Assembly: GCA_018223185.1 (NCBI GenBank)
Contig: JAAEYW010000027.1
Coordinates: 1 to 64,000 of the forward strand
DNA from: Oceanospirillales bacterium
GTDB lineage: Bacteria; Pseudomonadota; Gammaproteobacteria; Pseudomonadales; Balneatricaceae
Reading direction: 5' to 3'
DNA: 64,000 nucleotides
Below, piece by piece: positions 18,197-26,984 of the stretch. The translations under genes and the position numbers were made by a program. The notes under the pieces are model-generated. The model ran no database searches. It was given only the letters and a program-made list of their open reading frames with translations, and was not told the origin of the DNA. The number at the start of each line of letters is the position of its first letter. The stretch's first letter is position 1.

Positions 18197-19000
18197 ATGT
18201 TAACAGAACAGCAGATTAAAACAGCCGCCGGGAAACTCTATCAGGCAGAGAAGGATCGCATCCAGATTCCTGCGCTGACACTCGAGCATCCCGATATGAC
18301 TATGGATGATGCCTATGCCATCCAGAAAACCTGGGTTGATCAGAAGATCGCCGACGGTGCTAAGGTCAAAGGATATAAAATCGGTCTTACCTCCCGTGCT
18401 ATGCAGATGGCCGTGAATATCGATCAGCCTGATTATGGTGTGTTGCTGGATAATATGTTCTTTGCGGATGGTGCTGAGATCAAAGCATCTGATTTTCTCG
18501 ATCCCCGTATCGAGGTTGAGCTGGCTTTCGTACTTAAAGATCGTCTGGAAGGTGAAGACGTCACCATCTTTGATGTGCTGAATGCGACCGATTATGTAAT
18601 TCCCTCTCTTGAGCTGATCGCCGCCCGTTGTCACCGTACCGACCCTGAAACTGGCTATACCCGCAAAGTGTACGACACTATCTCTGATAACGCGGCGAAT
18701 GGCGGCATCATTCTCGGCGGCCGTCCGATCAAACCGATGGATATGGATCTGCGCTGGGCCGGAGCCTTGCTCTATCTGAACGGCCAGATTGAAGAGACCG
18801 GTATTGCGGCAGGCGTACTGGGTCATCCTGCCAATGGCATCTGCTGGGTATGTAAGCGTTTTGCGCCCCATGGCGTAGCGCTGGAGCCGGGTCAGGTGAT
18901 TCTGGCAGGCTCATTTACCCGTCCGGTGCCAGTCAAGGCGGGTGATACTGTGCACGCGGATTACGGCCCTCTGGGCGGTATCTCTGTGAAGTTTGTATAA
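18197..19000 (+). CDS. hpaH: 2-oxo-hepta-3-ene-1,7-dioate hydratase
   Basis: Hydratase of the homoprotocatechuate meta-cleavage pathway. It adds water to 2-oxohept-3-enedioate to give 4-hydroxy-2-oxoheptanedioate, the substrate of the next gene product. 267 residues, full length. Recognised by [55 protein letters not shown] and the C-terminal [11 protein letters not shown]. First gene of the hpaHIG1G2E(F) cluster, 10 bases before hpaI. Divergent promoter region shared with the transporter gene. Confidence 0.94.
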   Translation: MLTEQQIKTAAGKLYQAEKDRIQIPALTLEHPDMTMDDAYAIQKTWVDQKIADGAKVKGYKIGLTSRAMQMAVNIDQPDYGVLLDNMFFADGAEIKASDFLDPRIEVELAFVLKDRLEGEDVTIFDVLNATDYVIPSLELIAARCHRTDPETGYTRKVYDTISDNAANGGIILGGRPIKPMDMDLRWAGALLYLNGQIEETGIAAGVLGHPANGICWVCKRFAPHGVALEPGQVILAGSFTRPVPVKAGDTVHADYGPLGGISVKFV

Positions 19001-19009
19001 GAGGTGGCT

Positions 19010-19825
19010 ATGGAACTTCCCGTGAATAAATTCAAGCAGGGCCTGAAAGGCGACAAGCCTATGTGGGGCCTGTGGCTGGGCCTGCCTGACTCAAGCTGCG
19101 CGGAGATTGTTGCCGGTGCCGGTTTCGACTGGCTGCTGATCGACAGTGAGCACGCACCGTTTGAACTGGACTCCACTATGCGTCATCTGCAGGCGATTGC
19201 ACCGTACGGTGTGCCTGCCATTGTGCGTCCGGAAGAGGGCAGAACGGCTCTGTTGAAACGGATTCTTGATATTGGTGCGCAGACCGTGCTGGTGCCGATG
19301 TGTGATACCGCAGAGCAGGCGCGAGAACTGGTAAAAGCAGTTAAATACCCGCCACAGGGCGTTCGCGGTCTGGGTAGTTCTCTGGCCCGTGCAGCCAACT
19401 GGAACCGTATTCCCGGTTATCTGCAGAAAGCCAATGATGAGATCTGCCTGATTGTTCAGGCAGAAACAGTGACCGCGATGGCCAACCTTAAAGAGATCGC
19501 TGCGGTTGAAGGTGTGGATGCCGTATTTATCGGGCCCTCTGATCTGTCAGCGTCGATGGGGCATATTGGTAATCCTGATCACCCCGATGTGGTCGCGGCG
19601 ATCGAGAACGGCTTTAAAGTAATCAACGATGCCGGAAAAGCGGCGGGGCTGCTGTGTATTAATCCGGCTAAGGCCCGGCACTATGTTGAAAAAGGTGCCA
19701 AATTTGTCGGTGTTGGTGTGGATACTTTGTTGCTGGGCAATGCTGCGAAACAGCTGGCTGAAAGCTTTGCTTCAGACGTATCAGCCCAGGGGCAGTCTGA
19801 AGTATCACAGTCCAGCGGATATTAA
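19010..19825 (+). CDS. hpaI: 4-hydroxy-2-oxoheptanedioate aldolase
   Basis: Class II, divalent-metal-dependent aldolase splitting 4-hydroxy-2-oxoheptanedioate into pyruvate and succinic semialdehyde. Family marks are GLWLGLPDSSCAEIVAGAGF, LLIDSEHAPFE, GIAPYGVPAIVRP-type sequence and AVFIGPSDLSASMGH. The ATG at 19010 has GAGG six bases upstream; the in-frame GTG at 19004 is less likely. The succinic semialdehyde product links this operon functionally to the gabD-like dehydrogenase at 39432-40895. Confidence 0.94.
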   Translation: MELPVNKFKQGLKGDKPMWGLWLGLPDSSCAEIVAGAGFDWLLIDSEHAPFELDSTMRHLQAIAPYGVPAIVRPEEGRTALLKRILDIGAQTVLVPMCDTAEQARELVKAVKYPPQGVRGLGSSLARAANWNRIPGYLQKANDEICLIVQAETVTAMANLKEIAAVEGVDAVFIGPSDLSASMGHIGNPDHPDVVAAIENGFKVINDAGKAAGLLCINPAKARHYVEKGAKFVGVGVDTLLLGNAAKQLAESFASDVSAQGQSEVSQSSGY

Positions 19826-19854
19826 TTTCAGGTACAAGTTTAGGTACAAATTCA

Positions 19855-20508
19855 ATGAGTATTAATCCAATTGTAAAAGGTAAGTTAGTCTGTGTTGCGC
19901 TGAACGACTCTGAGCAGTTCAACGCGATGCAGGCCCGGTTCGCAGAGGCGCCTTATAACGGTGCTCCAAAACAGCCGGTTCTGTATTTTAAGCCCCATAA
20001 CACCTGGAGCACCGATGGCGCCGTCGTTGAGTGGGCGCAGGTCGACGGATCACCCGCAGAACAGATGGTTGTTGGTGCCTCTCTGGCAGTTGTGTTTGGT
20101 AAAGAGTGCTGCCGTGTCAGCGAAGCTGAGGCACTGGACTATGTTAAGGGTTACACCCTGGTTCATGACTTCTCTCTGGTAGAGCAGAACTACTACCGCC
20201 CTGATATCAAAGGCAAGTGTCTGGATACCTCTGCGCCAATCGGTGCTGCAGTTGTGCCTGTTGCCGATCCTCAGTCACTGACCGTTGTCACCTCGGTTAA
20301 CGGCACGGTGGTCAGCGAAATGCCGGTCTCACAGCTGGTGCGTGGCGTGGCTGAACTGATCAGCACTATCTCCTACATCATGACGCTGCAGCCGGGTGAT
20401 GTGATTGCGGTTGGTTTCCCGGGCCAGCGGGCGCCGGTTGCTCAGGGTGACAAAGTCCGCTCTGTCATCGATGGCGTTACCGAACTCAACAACACACTTG
20501 GCCAATAA
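19855..20508 (+). CDS. hpaG1: HpaG N-terminal-type subunit (isomerase/decarboxylase)
   Basis: FAH-fold protein of 217 residues corresponding to the N-terminal half of E. coli HpaG, which decarboxylates 5-oxo-pent-3-ene-1,2,5-tricarboxylate. Visible marks are PVLYFKPHNTWS, YVKGYTLVHDFSLVEQNYYR, CLDTSAPIGAAVVP and LQPGDVIAVGFPGQ. In this genome the two HpaG halves are separate genes 14 bases apart, as in many non-enteric bacteria. Which half carries which activity is inferred from family naming. Confidence 0.9.
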   Translation: MSINPIVKGKLVCVALNDSEQFNAMQARFAEAPYNGAPKQPVLYFKPHNTWSTDGAVVEWAQVDGSPAEQMVVGASLAVVFGKECCRVSEAEALDYVKGYTLVHDFSLVEQNYYRPDIKGKCLDTSAPIGAAVVPVADPQSLTVVTSVNGTVVSEMPVSQLVRGVAELISTISYIMTLQPGDVIAVGFPGQRAPVAQGDKVRSVIDGVTELNNTLGQ

Positions 20509-20522
20509 GGAGATCATTCAGA

Positions 20523-21308
20523 ATGAAACACGCACGCGTACTTTTTAATGGCTCTGAACTGGATGTCACCGTTGAGGACTCTTTTTCTGAGACCGGCCTG
20601 CTGAAATCTAAAACCGATGGACAGCTGATCAATGAAGCCGATGTCACCTGGCTGTGCCCGGTTAAAGAGCCCGGCACTATTTTCGCGCTGGGTCTGAACT
20701 ATGCCGATCACGCCGCTGAGCTGGCGTTTGAACCACCGAAAGAGCCACTGGTCTTTATCAAGGGTGCAAACACCCTGACCGGTCACAAACAGAATGCTTA
20801 CCGTCCGGATAATATCGAGTTTCAGCACTATGAGTGTGAGCTGGTGGCGGTAATCGGTAAAGAGGGCAAGAACATCGCCCGTGAAGATGCGATGGATTAC
20901 ATCGCCGGTTACACCGTGTGTAACGACTTTGCGATCCGTGACTATCTGGAAAACTACTACCGTCCGAATCTGCGGGTTAAGAGTCGCGATTCACTCTGCC
21001 CGATCGGTCCGTGGCTGATCGACAAAGAGGACGTCGGTGATATTTCTAATCTGAAGCTGACCACCCATGTGAATGGTGAGCTGACTCAGGAAGGCACCAC
21101 CGCTGACATCATCTTTGATGTACCGTTTCTGGTGGAATACCTGAGTAAAATTATGACCCTGAAACCGGGCGATATGATCGCCACCGGCACCCCTAAAGGT
21201 CTGAAAGATATGCAGCCTGGCGACACGGTTGTCTGTGAAATTGAAAAAGTAGGCGCTCTGACCACGTACATCGTGTCCGAGCAAGTGTTCTACGGCGATA
21301 AGTATTGA
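20523..21308 (+). CDS. hpaG2: HpaG C-terminal-type subunit (isomerase/decarboxylase)
   Basis: FAH-fold protein of 261 residues, the C-terminal half equivalent of HpaG. Key segments are FALGLNYADHAAELAFEPPK, PLVFIKGANTLTG, HYECELVAVIGKEGKNI, the metal-site region VCNDFAIRDYLENYYRPN, and LKPGDMIATGTPKGL. The ribosome site AAGGAG lies about 11 bases before the ATG. Works with hpaG1 in the homoprotocatechuate pathway. Confidence 0.92.
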   Translation: MKHARVLFNGSELDVTVEDSFSETGLLKSKTDGQLINEADVTWLCPVKEPGTIFALGLNYADHAAELAFEPPKEPLVFIKGANTLTGHKQNAYRPDNIEFQHYECELVAVIGKEGKNIAREDAMDYIAGYTVCNDFAIRDYLENYYRPNLRVKSRDSLCPIGPWLIDKEDVGDISNLKLTTHVNGELTQEGTTADIIFDVPFLVEYLSKIMTLKPGDMIATGTPKGLKDMQPGDTVVCEIEKVGALTTYIVSEQVFYGDKY

Positions 21309-21319
21309 GGTATAGATTG

Positions 21320-22840
21320 ATGAGTGCACAACTACAGGAAAATATTGGTAAAGCGGAAGCTTATCTGGCACGTTTTAAAGAGAACACTCTGGGCCATTAC
21401 ATCAATGGTGAATGGACTCTGGGCAGCGGTGAAACCTTTGACAACACGACGCCCTTTGATCAGAGCTTTCTGGGTAAAGTGGCTGCGGCAACAGAAGACG
21501 ATGTAAACGCGGCCTGTGAAGCAGCGGCAGCGGCAGCGGCTGGCTGGGCGGCGACGCCGGGTGCTGAGCGGCGCAAGATTCTTCACCGTCTGGGTGACGA
21601 ACTGGAGAAGCGTGCTGAAGAGATCGCTATGGTCGAGTCTATGGACTGTGGTCAGCCGCTGCGCTTTATGCGTCAGGCGGCGGTGCGTGGTGCGGCTAAC
21701 TTCCGTTTCTTTGCCGATCAGGCACCTGAGGCGCGCAACGGTCTCTCTCTGCACCAGGCTGAGCACACTAACTTCACCGTGCGCAGCCCGCTCGGTCCGG
21801 TAGCCGTGATCACCCCATGGAACACGCCATTCATGCTGTCCACCTGGAAGATTGCTCCAGCCCTGGCCGCAGGCTGCACCGTGGTACATAAGCCTGCTGA
21901 GCTGAGCCCGCTAACGGCCTCTATTCTGGCTGAGTGTGCCGAAGCGGCCGGTCTGCCAAAAGGTGTGTGGAACATGGTGAATGGTTTCGGTACCGTGGCC
22001 GGCAAAGCGCTGACACAACATCCGGCGATTAAAGCGGTGGCTCTGGTGGGCGATTCTGCTACCGGTAAGCTGATTCAGGCTCAGACGGCACAAACCCTGA
22101 AGCGTCTGCACCTGGAACTGGGTGGTAAGAACCCGGTTATCGTCTTTGATGATGCCGACTTTGATCGTGCCCTGGATGCTGTTGTGTTCATGATTTACAG
22201 CCTTAACGGTCAGCGCTGCACCAGCTCCAGCCGTCTGCTGATTCAGAGCGGTATCAAGGACAAGTTCCTGGCCGCACTGAAAGCCCGGGTTGCGAACATC
22301 AAAGTGGGTCATCCGCTTGACCCTGAAACAGAGGTTGGCCCTCTGGTTCATACCGGTCATTATGACAAGGTCACCAGCTATTTTGAGATCGCCAGGCAGG
22401 ATGGTGCCACCATCGCTGTCGGCGGTAAGTCACTGCGCGATGAGATGGGGCCGGGTAACTTCGTCACTCCAACCCTGTTTGTCGATGCGAAGAACGATAT
22501 GCGTATCGCTCAGGAAGAGATCTTTGGCCCGGTACTGACCGCTATCGAATTCGAAACTGAAGAAGATGCGATCAAACTGGCTAACGAGACGGTATACGGT
22601 CTGGCCGGTTATATCTGGACCAGCAATACCGGTCGTGCGATGCGCATGGCACATGCGGTAGAAGCAGGTATGTTGTGGGTTAACTCCGAAAACAACCGTA
22701 ACCTGCCTTCACCTTTCGGTGGTGTTAAGATGTCCGGTATTGGCCGTGACGGCGGTGACTGGAGCTTTGACTTCTACATGGAAACCAAGAACGTGTGTAT
22801 TGCGCATGATACGCATAAGGTGCCTGTTCTCGGTCGCTAA
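21320..22840 (+). CDS. hpaE: 5-carboxymethyl-2-hydroxymuconate semialdehyde dehydrogenase
   Basis: NAD-dependent aldehyde dehydrogenase oxidising the ring-cleavage product of homoprotocatechuate. Landmarks are PLGPVAVITPWNTPFMLSTW, RLHLELGGKNPVIVFDDADF with the catalytic Glu, catalytic Cys in NGQRCTSSSRLL, and EEIFGPVLTAIEF. About 506 residues, normal for HpaE. The ATG at 21320 has AGG upstream and removes a five-residue extension. It normally acts right after HpaD, which is missing from this cluster. The stop is followed at once by a repeat-rich gap. Confidence 0.93.
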   Translation: MSAQLQENIGKAEAYLARFKENTLGHYINGEWTLGSGETFDNTTPFDQSFLGKVAAATEDDVNAACEAAAAAAAGWAATPGAERRKILHRLGDELEKRAEEIAMVESMDCGQPLRFMRQAAVRGAANFRFFADQAPEARNGLSLHQAEHTNFTVRSPLGPVAVITPWNTPFMLSTWKIAPALAAGCTVVHKPAELSPLTASILAECAEAAGLPKGVWNMVNGFGTVAGKALTQHPAIKAVALVGDSATGKLIQAQTAQTLKRLHLELGGKNPVIVFDDADFDRALDAVVFMIYSLNGQRCTSSSRLLIQSGIKDKFLAALKARVANIKVGHPLDPETEVGPLVHTGHYDKVTSYFEIARQDGATIAVGGKSLRDEMGPGNFVTPTLFVDAKNDMRIAQEEIFGPVLTAIEFETEEDAIKLANETVYGLAGYIWTSNTGRAMRMAHAVEAGMLWVNSENNRNLPSPFGGVKMSGIGRDGGDWSFDFYMETKNVCIAHDTHKVPVLGR

Positions 22841-22885
22841 AGCTATTGCGTTTGGCTATACGGCGTTAAAAACTGGCTCAGAATG
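22841..22885. repeat. 45 bp repeat, copy 1, in the hpaE-hpaF gap
   Basis: Begins right after the hpaE stop and includes TACGGCGTTAAAA and CTGGCTCAGA. A second copy with about six mismatches lies at 23016-23060. Copy 1 is also the left arm of a long imperfect palindrome (22862-22934) closed by GCCAGTTTTT and containing the perfect 12-mer CTACAGCTGTAG at 22891-22902. Confidence 0.8.
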
Positions 22886-23015
22886 CTCACCTACAGCTGT
22901 AGGCTCCGCTTCTTCGCCAGTTTTTACTGACGCCCTAAAGGGCCAATCGAAGATTGTTGTCTTCGCTTCGCTCCGGCTGCCTGGTCTAGCCTGCACTCAT
23001 AACGCTTTAGTACTA

Positions 23016-23060
23016 AGCTACTGCGTTTGATCATACGGCGTTAAAAGCTGGCTCAGAGTG
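23016..23060. repeat. 45 bp repeat, copy 2, in the hpaE-hpaF gap
   Basis: Direct copy of 22841-22885 differing at about six positions. Its right part, AGCTGGCTCAGA then TGCCAGCTT, forms a shorter hairpin. Together with copy 1 it occupies the place where hpaD lies in the E. coli gene order. Confidence 0.75.
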
Positions 23061-23132
23061 ATCTATGCCAGCTTATCGCTTTAAGGTCTGAGCGCGAAAC
23101 GCTTAGATGTATAGATTAACAGAGGAAAGCTT

Positions 23133-23522
23133 ATGCCTCATTTTATTATGGAATACTCAGCCAATCTGGATGATGATCTGGATATCCCTGCGCTGTTTGA
23201 AAAGCTCAATGCCACCGCAATTGCCACCGGGGTTTTCCCTATCGGCGGTATACGCAGCCGGGCGGTTCGTTGCGAATTTTTCCGGGTAGGCGAGGGTGAT
23301 CCCGACAATACTTTTGTGCACCTGACCGCAAAAGTGGGCTCCGGACGTGAGCCGGAAGTGCTGAAAGCGGCTTCAGATAAAATATTTGAAACCTTCAGCG
23401 AGTGCCTCAAACCGATCTTTGATCGTCGCTGGATGAGTGCCGGATTTGAGATGATCGAACTGCACCCGGAACGCAACTACCGGATGAACAACATCCATAA
23501 GAAGCTGGCAGACAAAGCATGA
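23133..23522 (+). CDS. hpaF: 5-carboxymethyl-2-hydroxymuconate delta-isomerase
   Basis: Tautomerase-superfamily (4-OT/CHMI-like) enzyme of 129 residues that isomerises 5-carboxymethyl-2-hydroxymuconate in homoprotocatechuate breakdown. The N-terminal Met is followed by Pro (MPHFIMEYSANL), and that proline is the catalytic base in this superfamily. Other segments are GVFPIGGIRSRAVRCEFFRV and FVHLTAKVGSGREPEV. It has a good ribosome site (AGAGGAAAG) and is 290 bp from hpaE, so it may rely on its own or a read-through promoter. Confidence 0.92.
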   Translation: MPHFIMEYSANLDDDLDIPALFEKLNATAIATGVFPIGGIRSRAVRCEFFRVGEGDPDNTFVHLTAKVGSGREPEVLKAASDKIFETFSECLKPIFDRRWMSAGFEMIELHPERNYRMNNIHKKLADKA

Positions 23523-23572
23523 TCACTCTCAGTATTCAGTGATAATCAGTAGCGCTTGTTAAACCTGCTCTA

Positions 23573-23656
23573 CCTCCGTGCGTTCTGTGTCCTCTGTGGT
23601 AAAATGCTCTTCAGCTTTTCTAAAGCAAAGGCCACCACAGAGGGCACCGAGAGCAC
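23573..23656. repeat. large imperfect inverted repeat with CTCTGTGG arms
   Basis: The left arm at 23573-23600 includes GTCCTCTGTGGT and the right arm at 23634-23656 includes ACCACAGAGGGCAC. The arms can pair over about 25 bases around a 33-base loop. Similar CCACAGAGGRCAC-type palindromes are common intergenic repeats in marine gammaproteobacteria, from general knowledge and not checked here. Could act as the hpaF terminator. Confidence 0.7.
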
Positions 23657-23744
23657 TTAGCCCTCTTAATCTGGTGCAAAGCTGCTAGGATTTTTACATT
23701 AATTATTCAGCCAGTTTTCTTAGCCTGTCATTGTCAAAACAAGT

Positions 23745-23790
23745 TTGTAACAAACAGATGTTGAGGCTCTCTTATCCTTTACTCCGTGCC
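23745..23790. repeat. GTAACAAAC...CTCTCTTA repeat, left copy
   Basis: Shares GTAACAAAC, TTGAG, CTCTCTTA and ACTCCG in the same order with 24518-24562. The two diverged copies flank the broken ZIP transporter gene. No function known. Confidence 0.45.
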
Positions 23791-23979
23791 GATAGGACTT
23801 TAGATCGCGGTGAGACGCCGCTCCTTGTATATTTATCCTTTTGTGAACGGCTAACAAACAGGCGACGACTCTGCTGAGGCATCTCTCAACTCTTTAACAC
23901 GCAGGCCAGGCCGTTTGTTGCTTAGCTATTCACTCAGCCCTTTACTCCGATGTCGGCTGCTCCGTGGCTTTTTGCCCAT

Positions 23980-24398
23980 CGCTACGCCATGATTATACGC
24001 GCGGTGCGACACACGATCTGGGTGGGCTGGTCGCTGTCGGTTCGCCCCTTTCTCTGTTGCTGGCGATTTTTAATCGGGCTTCAGAATCTACCGGAAGGCT
24101 TTAACTGCTACCGAGAACTAAAAATTCCGGTACCAAAGAATCCCTGTTTATTATGCTGTTGCTGGTTCCGTTAGGGCCGGTTGCAGGGTTGTGTGGCGAT
24201 TACTTTCTTTCAGGGCACGAAGAGATATTAGGCGCCATCATGTTATTTGCGTCAGGGGGAATTATTTATCTTATCTTTCAGGATATAGCACCGCAATCCA
24301 GGCTGGAGGAGCATTGGGCACCTCCAATAGGAGCCGTTTTGGGGTTCTGTCTGGCTCTCTTTAGTGAAATGCTGGTAAATACTGCCTACCACATATGA
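23980..24398 (+). pseudogene. broken ZIP-family metal transporter gene
   Basis: Three frames must be joined. The first reads DLGGLVAVGSPLSLLLAIF (about 24017-24073). A second frame carries the ZIP hallmark FLIGLQNLPEGFNCYRELK (about 24068-24126). The third, from 24153, gives LLLVPLGPVAGLCGDYFLSG and IIYLIFQDIAPQSRLEEHWA to the stop at 24398. At least two frameshifts and a missing N-terminal half mean no functional zinc/iron permease can be made. The region up to about 23980 may hold further decayed sequence. Confidence 0.82.
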
Positions 24399-24698
24399 GC
24401 TGCCTCGGGGTTAATAGATAATAAGGCTGTTAGCTTGCCTCGCAGCGGCCAGAGTATTTTAATCAGCCTGCGATTTGTCTTCGTCAGCCATTTTCGTCCA
24501 TCATGATCTTTTTGCCAAAAGAGAGGTGTAACAAACCCAGATTGAGACTCTCTTACTCCGAGCCCGGCCGATCTTCTATGGTCTGGTAAACTTCCTGTTA
24601 GACCTTCAGCTTGCTTCACGGCCATTCAGGATGGTGCAAACCGTCCCCGTGCCTTCAGATCTTGCCTTATTGCCCCGGCCGAGGGCTCACGGGGGGAC
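24399..24698. other. 300 bp gap holding the right flanking repeat
   Basis: Between the ZIP relic and the convergent PuuD-like gene. Contains the second GTAACAAAC repeat copy at about 24518-24562. I see no gene; base composition looks like decayed intergenic sequence. Confidence 0.5.
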
Positions 24699-25361
24699 TT
24701 AAAATGCCTCCAGAATGGAATACAACACCAGCGTCAGCAGCAGGCTGCAGCTGAGAACACCCTTGACGCTGGCCAGCGGACCTGTTTTCCCCCAGAGCGC
24801 ATTTGCCTGCAACGCCAGGATAACCACAATGGCGATTACCATTGCTGTGCTGCTGGCCCCGCTCGCCAGGGTATAGGCGCCGTCAGCCGCCATGCCAGCG
24901 GGCAGGTGGGTGGATGCGCCCATGAAAAACAGCATCGGCGCGGAAAACAGCGTATTGGTCCGTGATGCCAGTCCGGCAGCGGCCCCTGCAGACGCCGCAT
25001 CTGCCGCGCCGGCAATGACCTTTTTCTGGTTTGGCCAGATGATCAGCCATACGTTGAGAAACATGAGGGTGCCGAGTAACGCGCCGGTATAAATGTACAG
25101 GTTGGCAGCGGCGGCTTTGAAAAACAGCAGCACCAGACCGCTGAGGAAGGTGAACATCGCGGCCCAGCGGAACCACCACAATGCGCGGGGTGCGAGTTTT
25201 TGTAACACATCCGCTTTGGCATCGGGGTCGGCTACCTTGAAATACTCGGTTTGTACGAAGTTGAAGTAATACAGCAAACCGACCCAGGTGACGCCGAAAA
25301 GAAAATGTCCCCAGCGGAACAGATATTCAAGTCCTGATGCACTTAAGAGTGAAATATCCAT
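24699..25361 (-). CDS. urate hydroxylase PuuD-like membrane protein
   Basis: Integral membrane protein of 220 residues with about six helices. It matches the N-terminal (Urate_ox_N/DUF989) domain: LEYLFRWGHFLFGVTWVGLL, LYYFNFVQTEYFK, LAPRALWWFRWAAMFTFLSG and LNVWLIIWPNQKKVI. Classical PuuD carries a C-terminal cytochrome c domain that passes electrons from urate oxidation, and this protein ends before any CxxCH. Many bacteria have such short forms not linked to purine genes, and none are nearby here. Urate oxidation is therefore doubtful. Confidence 0.78.
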   Translation of the reverse strand: MDISLLSASGLEYLFRWGHFLFGVTWVGLLYYFNFVQTEYFKVADPDAKADVLQKLAPRALWWFRWAAMFTFLSGLVLLFFKAAAANLYIYTGALLGTLMFLNVWLIIWPNQKKVIAGAADAASAGAAAGLASRTNTLFSAPMLFFMGASTHLPAGMAADGAYTLASGASSTAMVIAIVVILALQANALWGKTGPLASVKGVLSCSLLLTLVLYSILEAF

Positions 25362-25622
25362 TGAATATTCCTCATTGCTATTAGTGATGATTAGAGTATA
25401 GCCAAACTGGCATATTAATTATGCCGCAGGCTCTCCCTACTGGGGACTTTATTGTGCTATCGCTCCCGGGCAGGCATTGGGGGCTGTATCTCCGGCTGCC
25501 AATATGCGCGGCTCTCTGCAATAAATGCTGACTGAATGCGGGTTATAACATTTACCTGCAGCGGCCCTATGATCGACAGGCTACGCTAATCACGTGGGAT
25601 ATTGGTGGGCCGTGTGTGTGGT

Positions 25623-26831
25623 TTAATCAGGAATAAATTCGTCATCAGCACGCGTTAGCGTTAATGCAGCGGTATCAGCGACCGCTGTTCTGGACGGTAA
25701 AACGCACTGGAGCTGAGTTACTACGTCTGCTGCTGTGAGTCGATAGCCTGTTAGCTTTCCCCCCAGTATTGAGAGAAAACGCGGATTTTTCGGGTCATTG
25801 CTAGAAATAACCGTTTCCCGTGGCCGGTTAAAGGGTGAAGAGGACGATTGGGGCAGTACGCGCAGTCCTGCCCAGGCATCCAGTACCGTAGCGTCATGAC
25901 CGGGAAAATAGTGCTGATAAATCGTTTGCAGGTAATCGATGGATGCCTGCGAGGGCATGAGGTGATCAGGGTCGCCAAGATAGGGTGTCTCGGTTGTACC
26001 AATCAGAGTGCGCGCTCCCCAGGGCAGGATAAAAACACCGCGCCGGTCTGAGGGCGATTCGACATAATAGGCGTCAGTCAGGCCTGCTTCCGGGCATTCA
26101 ATATGGGTTCCTTCAATACACTCAAAGGGATAGTCAGGCAGTGGTGGTGTGGTTCTGTTCGCCATATTGATACCCCAGGCCCCCATTGCATTGACAATGG
26201 CCAGGCATTTTATACTTTTCTCTACATCTCCGACTCGGTATCTGACCCTGCAATGGTCGTCAAATATGTCTGCCGAGGTAAACGTGGCGGGGCAGCACAG
26301 TTTGGCACCGAGTTGCCGGGCAGACTGCATGACCGCCCGGGTCAGAGCGGTATCGTCTGTCTGTGCATCCGAATAGGAGAACACCGCCTTCAACCCCCGG
26401 GTCTGTAATCCGGGCAGGCGGTCCCAGTCAGATCTCGACAGGCGGGACGATGACGGTGCTTTAGTCGAACCGGTTAGCAGATCATAGGCCCATAAACCGA
26501 GGCGAATAGTCAGAGGCTGTCTGGATGAGTTTTCATAGAGGGGAATGTAGAAGGTTTTACGTTGAATCAGATCCGGTGCCAGTTTAAGCAGTAACTCCCG
26601 TTCCTTCAGATTTTTGCGCACCAGATGGATCTGTCCGCTTTCGAGATAACGTAATCCACCATGAATTAATTTGGTTGAACGGGAAGAGGTGCCTGCTGCC
26701 AGCGCTGTTTTTTCCAGTAACCGCACCCGATAACCCGCCGCAGCTGCCGCCTGCGCCACGCCAACACCATGGATACCTCCGCCGAGTACAATCAGTTCAG
26801 TCTCTTCCATACAATATTCCGGTGAGGTCAT
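25623..26831 (-). CDS. FAD-dependent glycerol-3-phosphate dehydrogenase-like oxidoreductase
   Basis: DAO-fold FAD enzyme related to GlpD. It has the nucleotide-binding LIVLGGGIHGVGVAQAAAAA, the GlpD-type STKLIHGGLRYLESGQ, FYIPLYENSSRQPLTIRLGL, IVNAMGAWG, and the C-terminal FAD contact SILGGKLTGYRLTA. At 402 residues it lacks the roughly 100-residue C-terminal domain of GlpD. It may be a distinct short subfamily or a shortened enzyme. No glpK or glpF lies nearby. An alternative start is the ATG at 26810. Confidence 0.82.
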   Translation of the reverse strand: MTSPEYCMEETELIVLGGGIHGVGVAQAAAAAGYRVRLLEKTALAAGTSSRSTKLIHGGLRYLESGQIHLVRKNLKERELLLKLAPDLIQRKTFYIPLYENSSRQPLTIRLGLWAYDLLTGSTKAPSSSRLSRSDWDRLPGLQTRGLKAVFSYSDAQTDDTALTRAVMQSARQLGAKLCCPATFTSADIFDDHCRVRYRVGDVEKSIKCLAIVNAMGAWGINMANRTTPPLPDYPFECIEGTHIECPEAGLTDAYYVESPSDRRGVFILPWGARTLIGTTETPYLGDPDHLMPSQASIDYLQTIYQHYFPGHDATVLDAWAGLRVLPQSSSSPFNRPRETVISSNDPKNPRFLSILGGKLTGYRLTAADVVTQLQCVLPSRTAVADTAALTLTRADDEFIPD

Positions 26832-26984
26832 TGGTTTAAATACAGCGAACGGTCTGATCGACAGGCAAACTACACAACTGTGTTCTGTTTGGGACTCGCT
26901 TTATTCAATGAGTATAACCATACCTGGCCGGGTAAGGACTATTAAGTGCGCAGCAACGCTGACATGAAGACCGGAAAGACGGGT

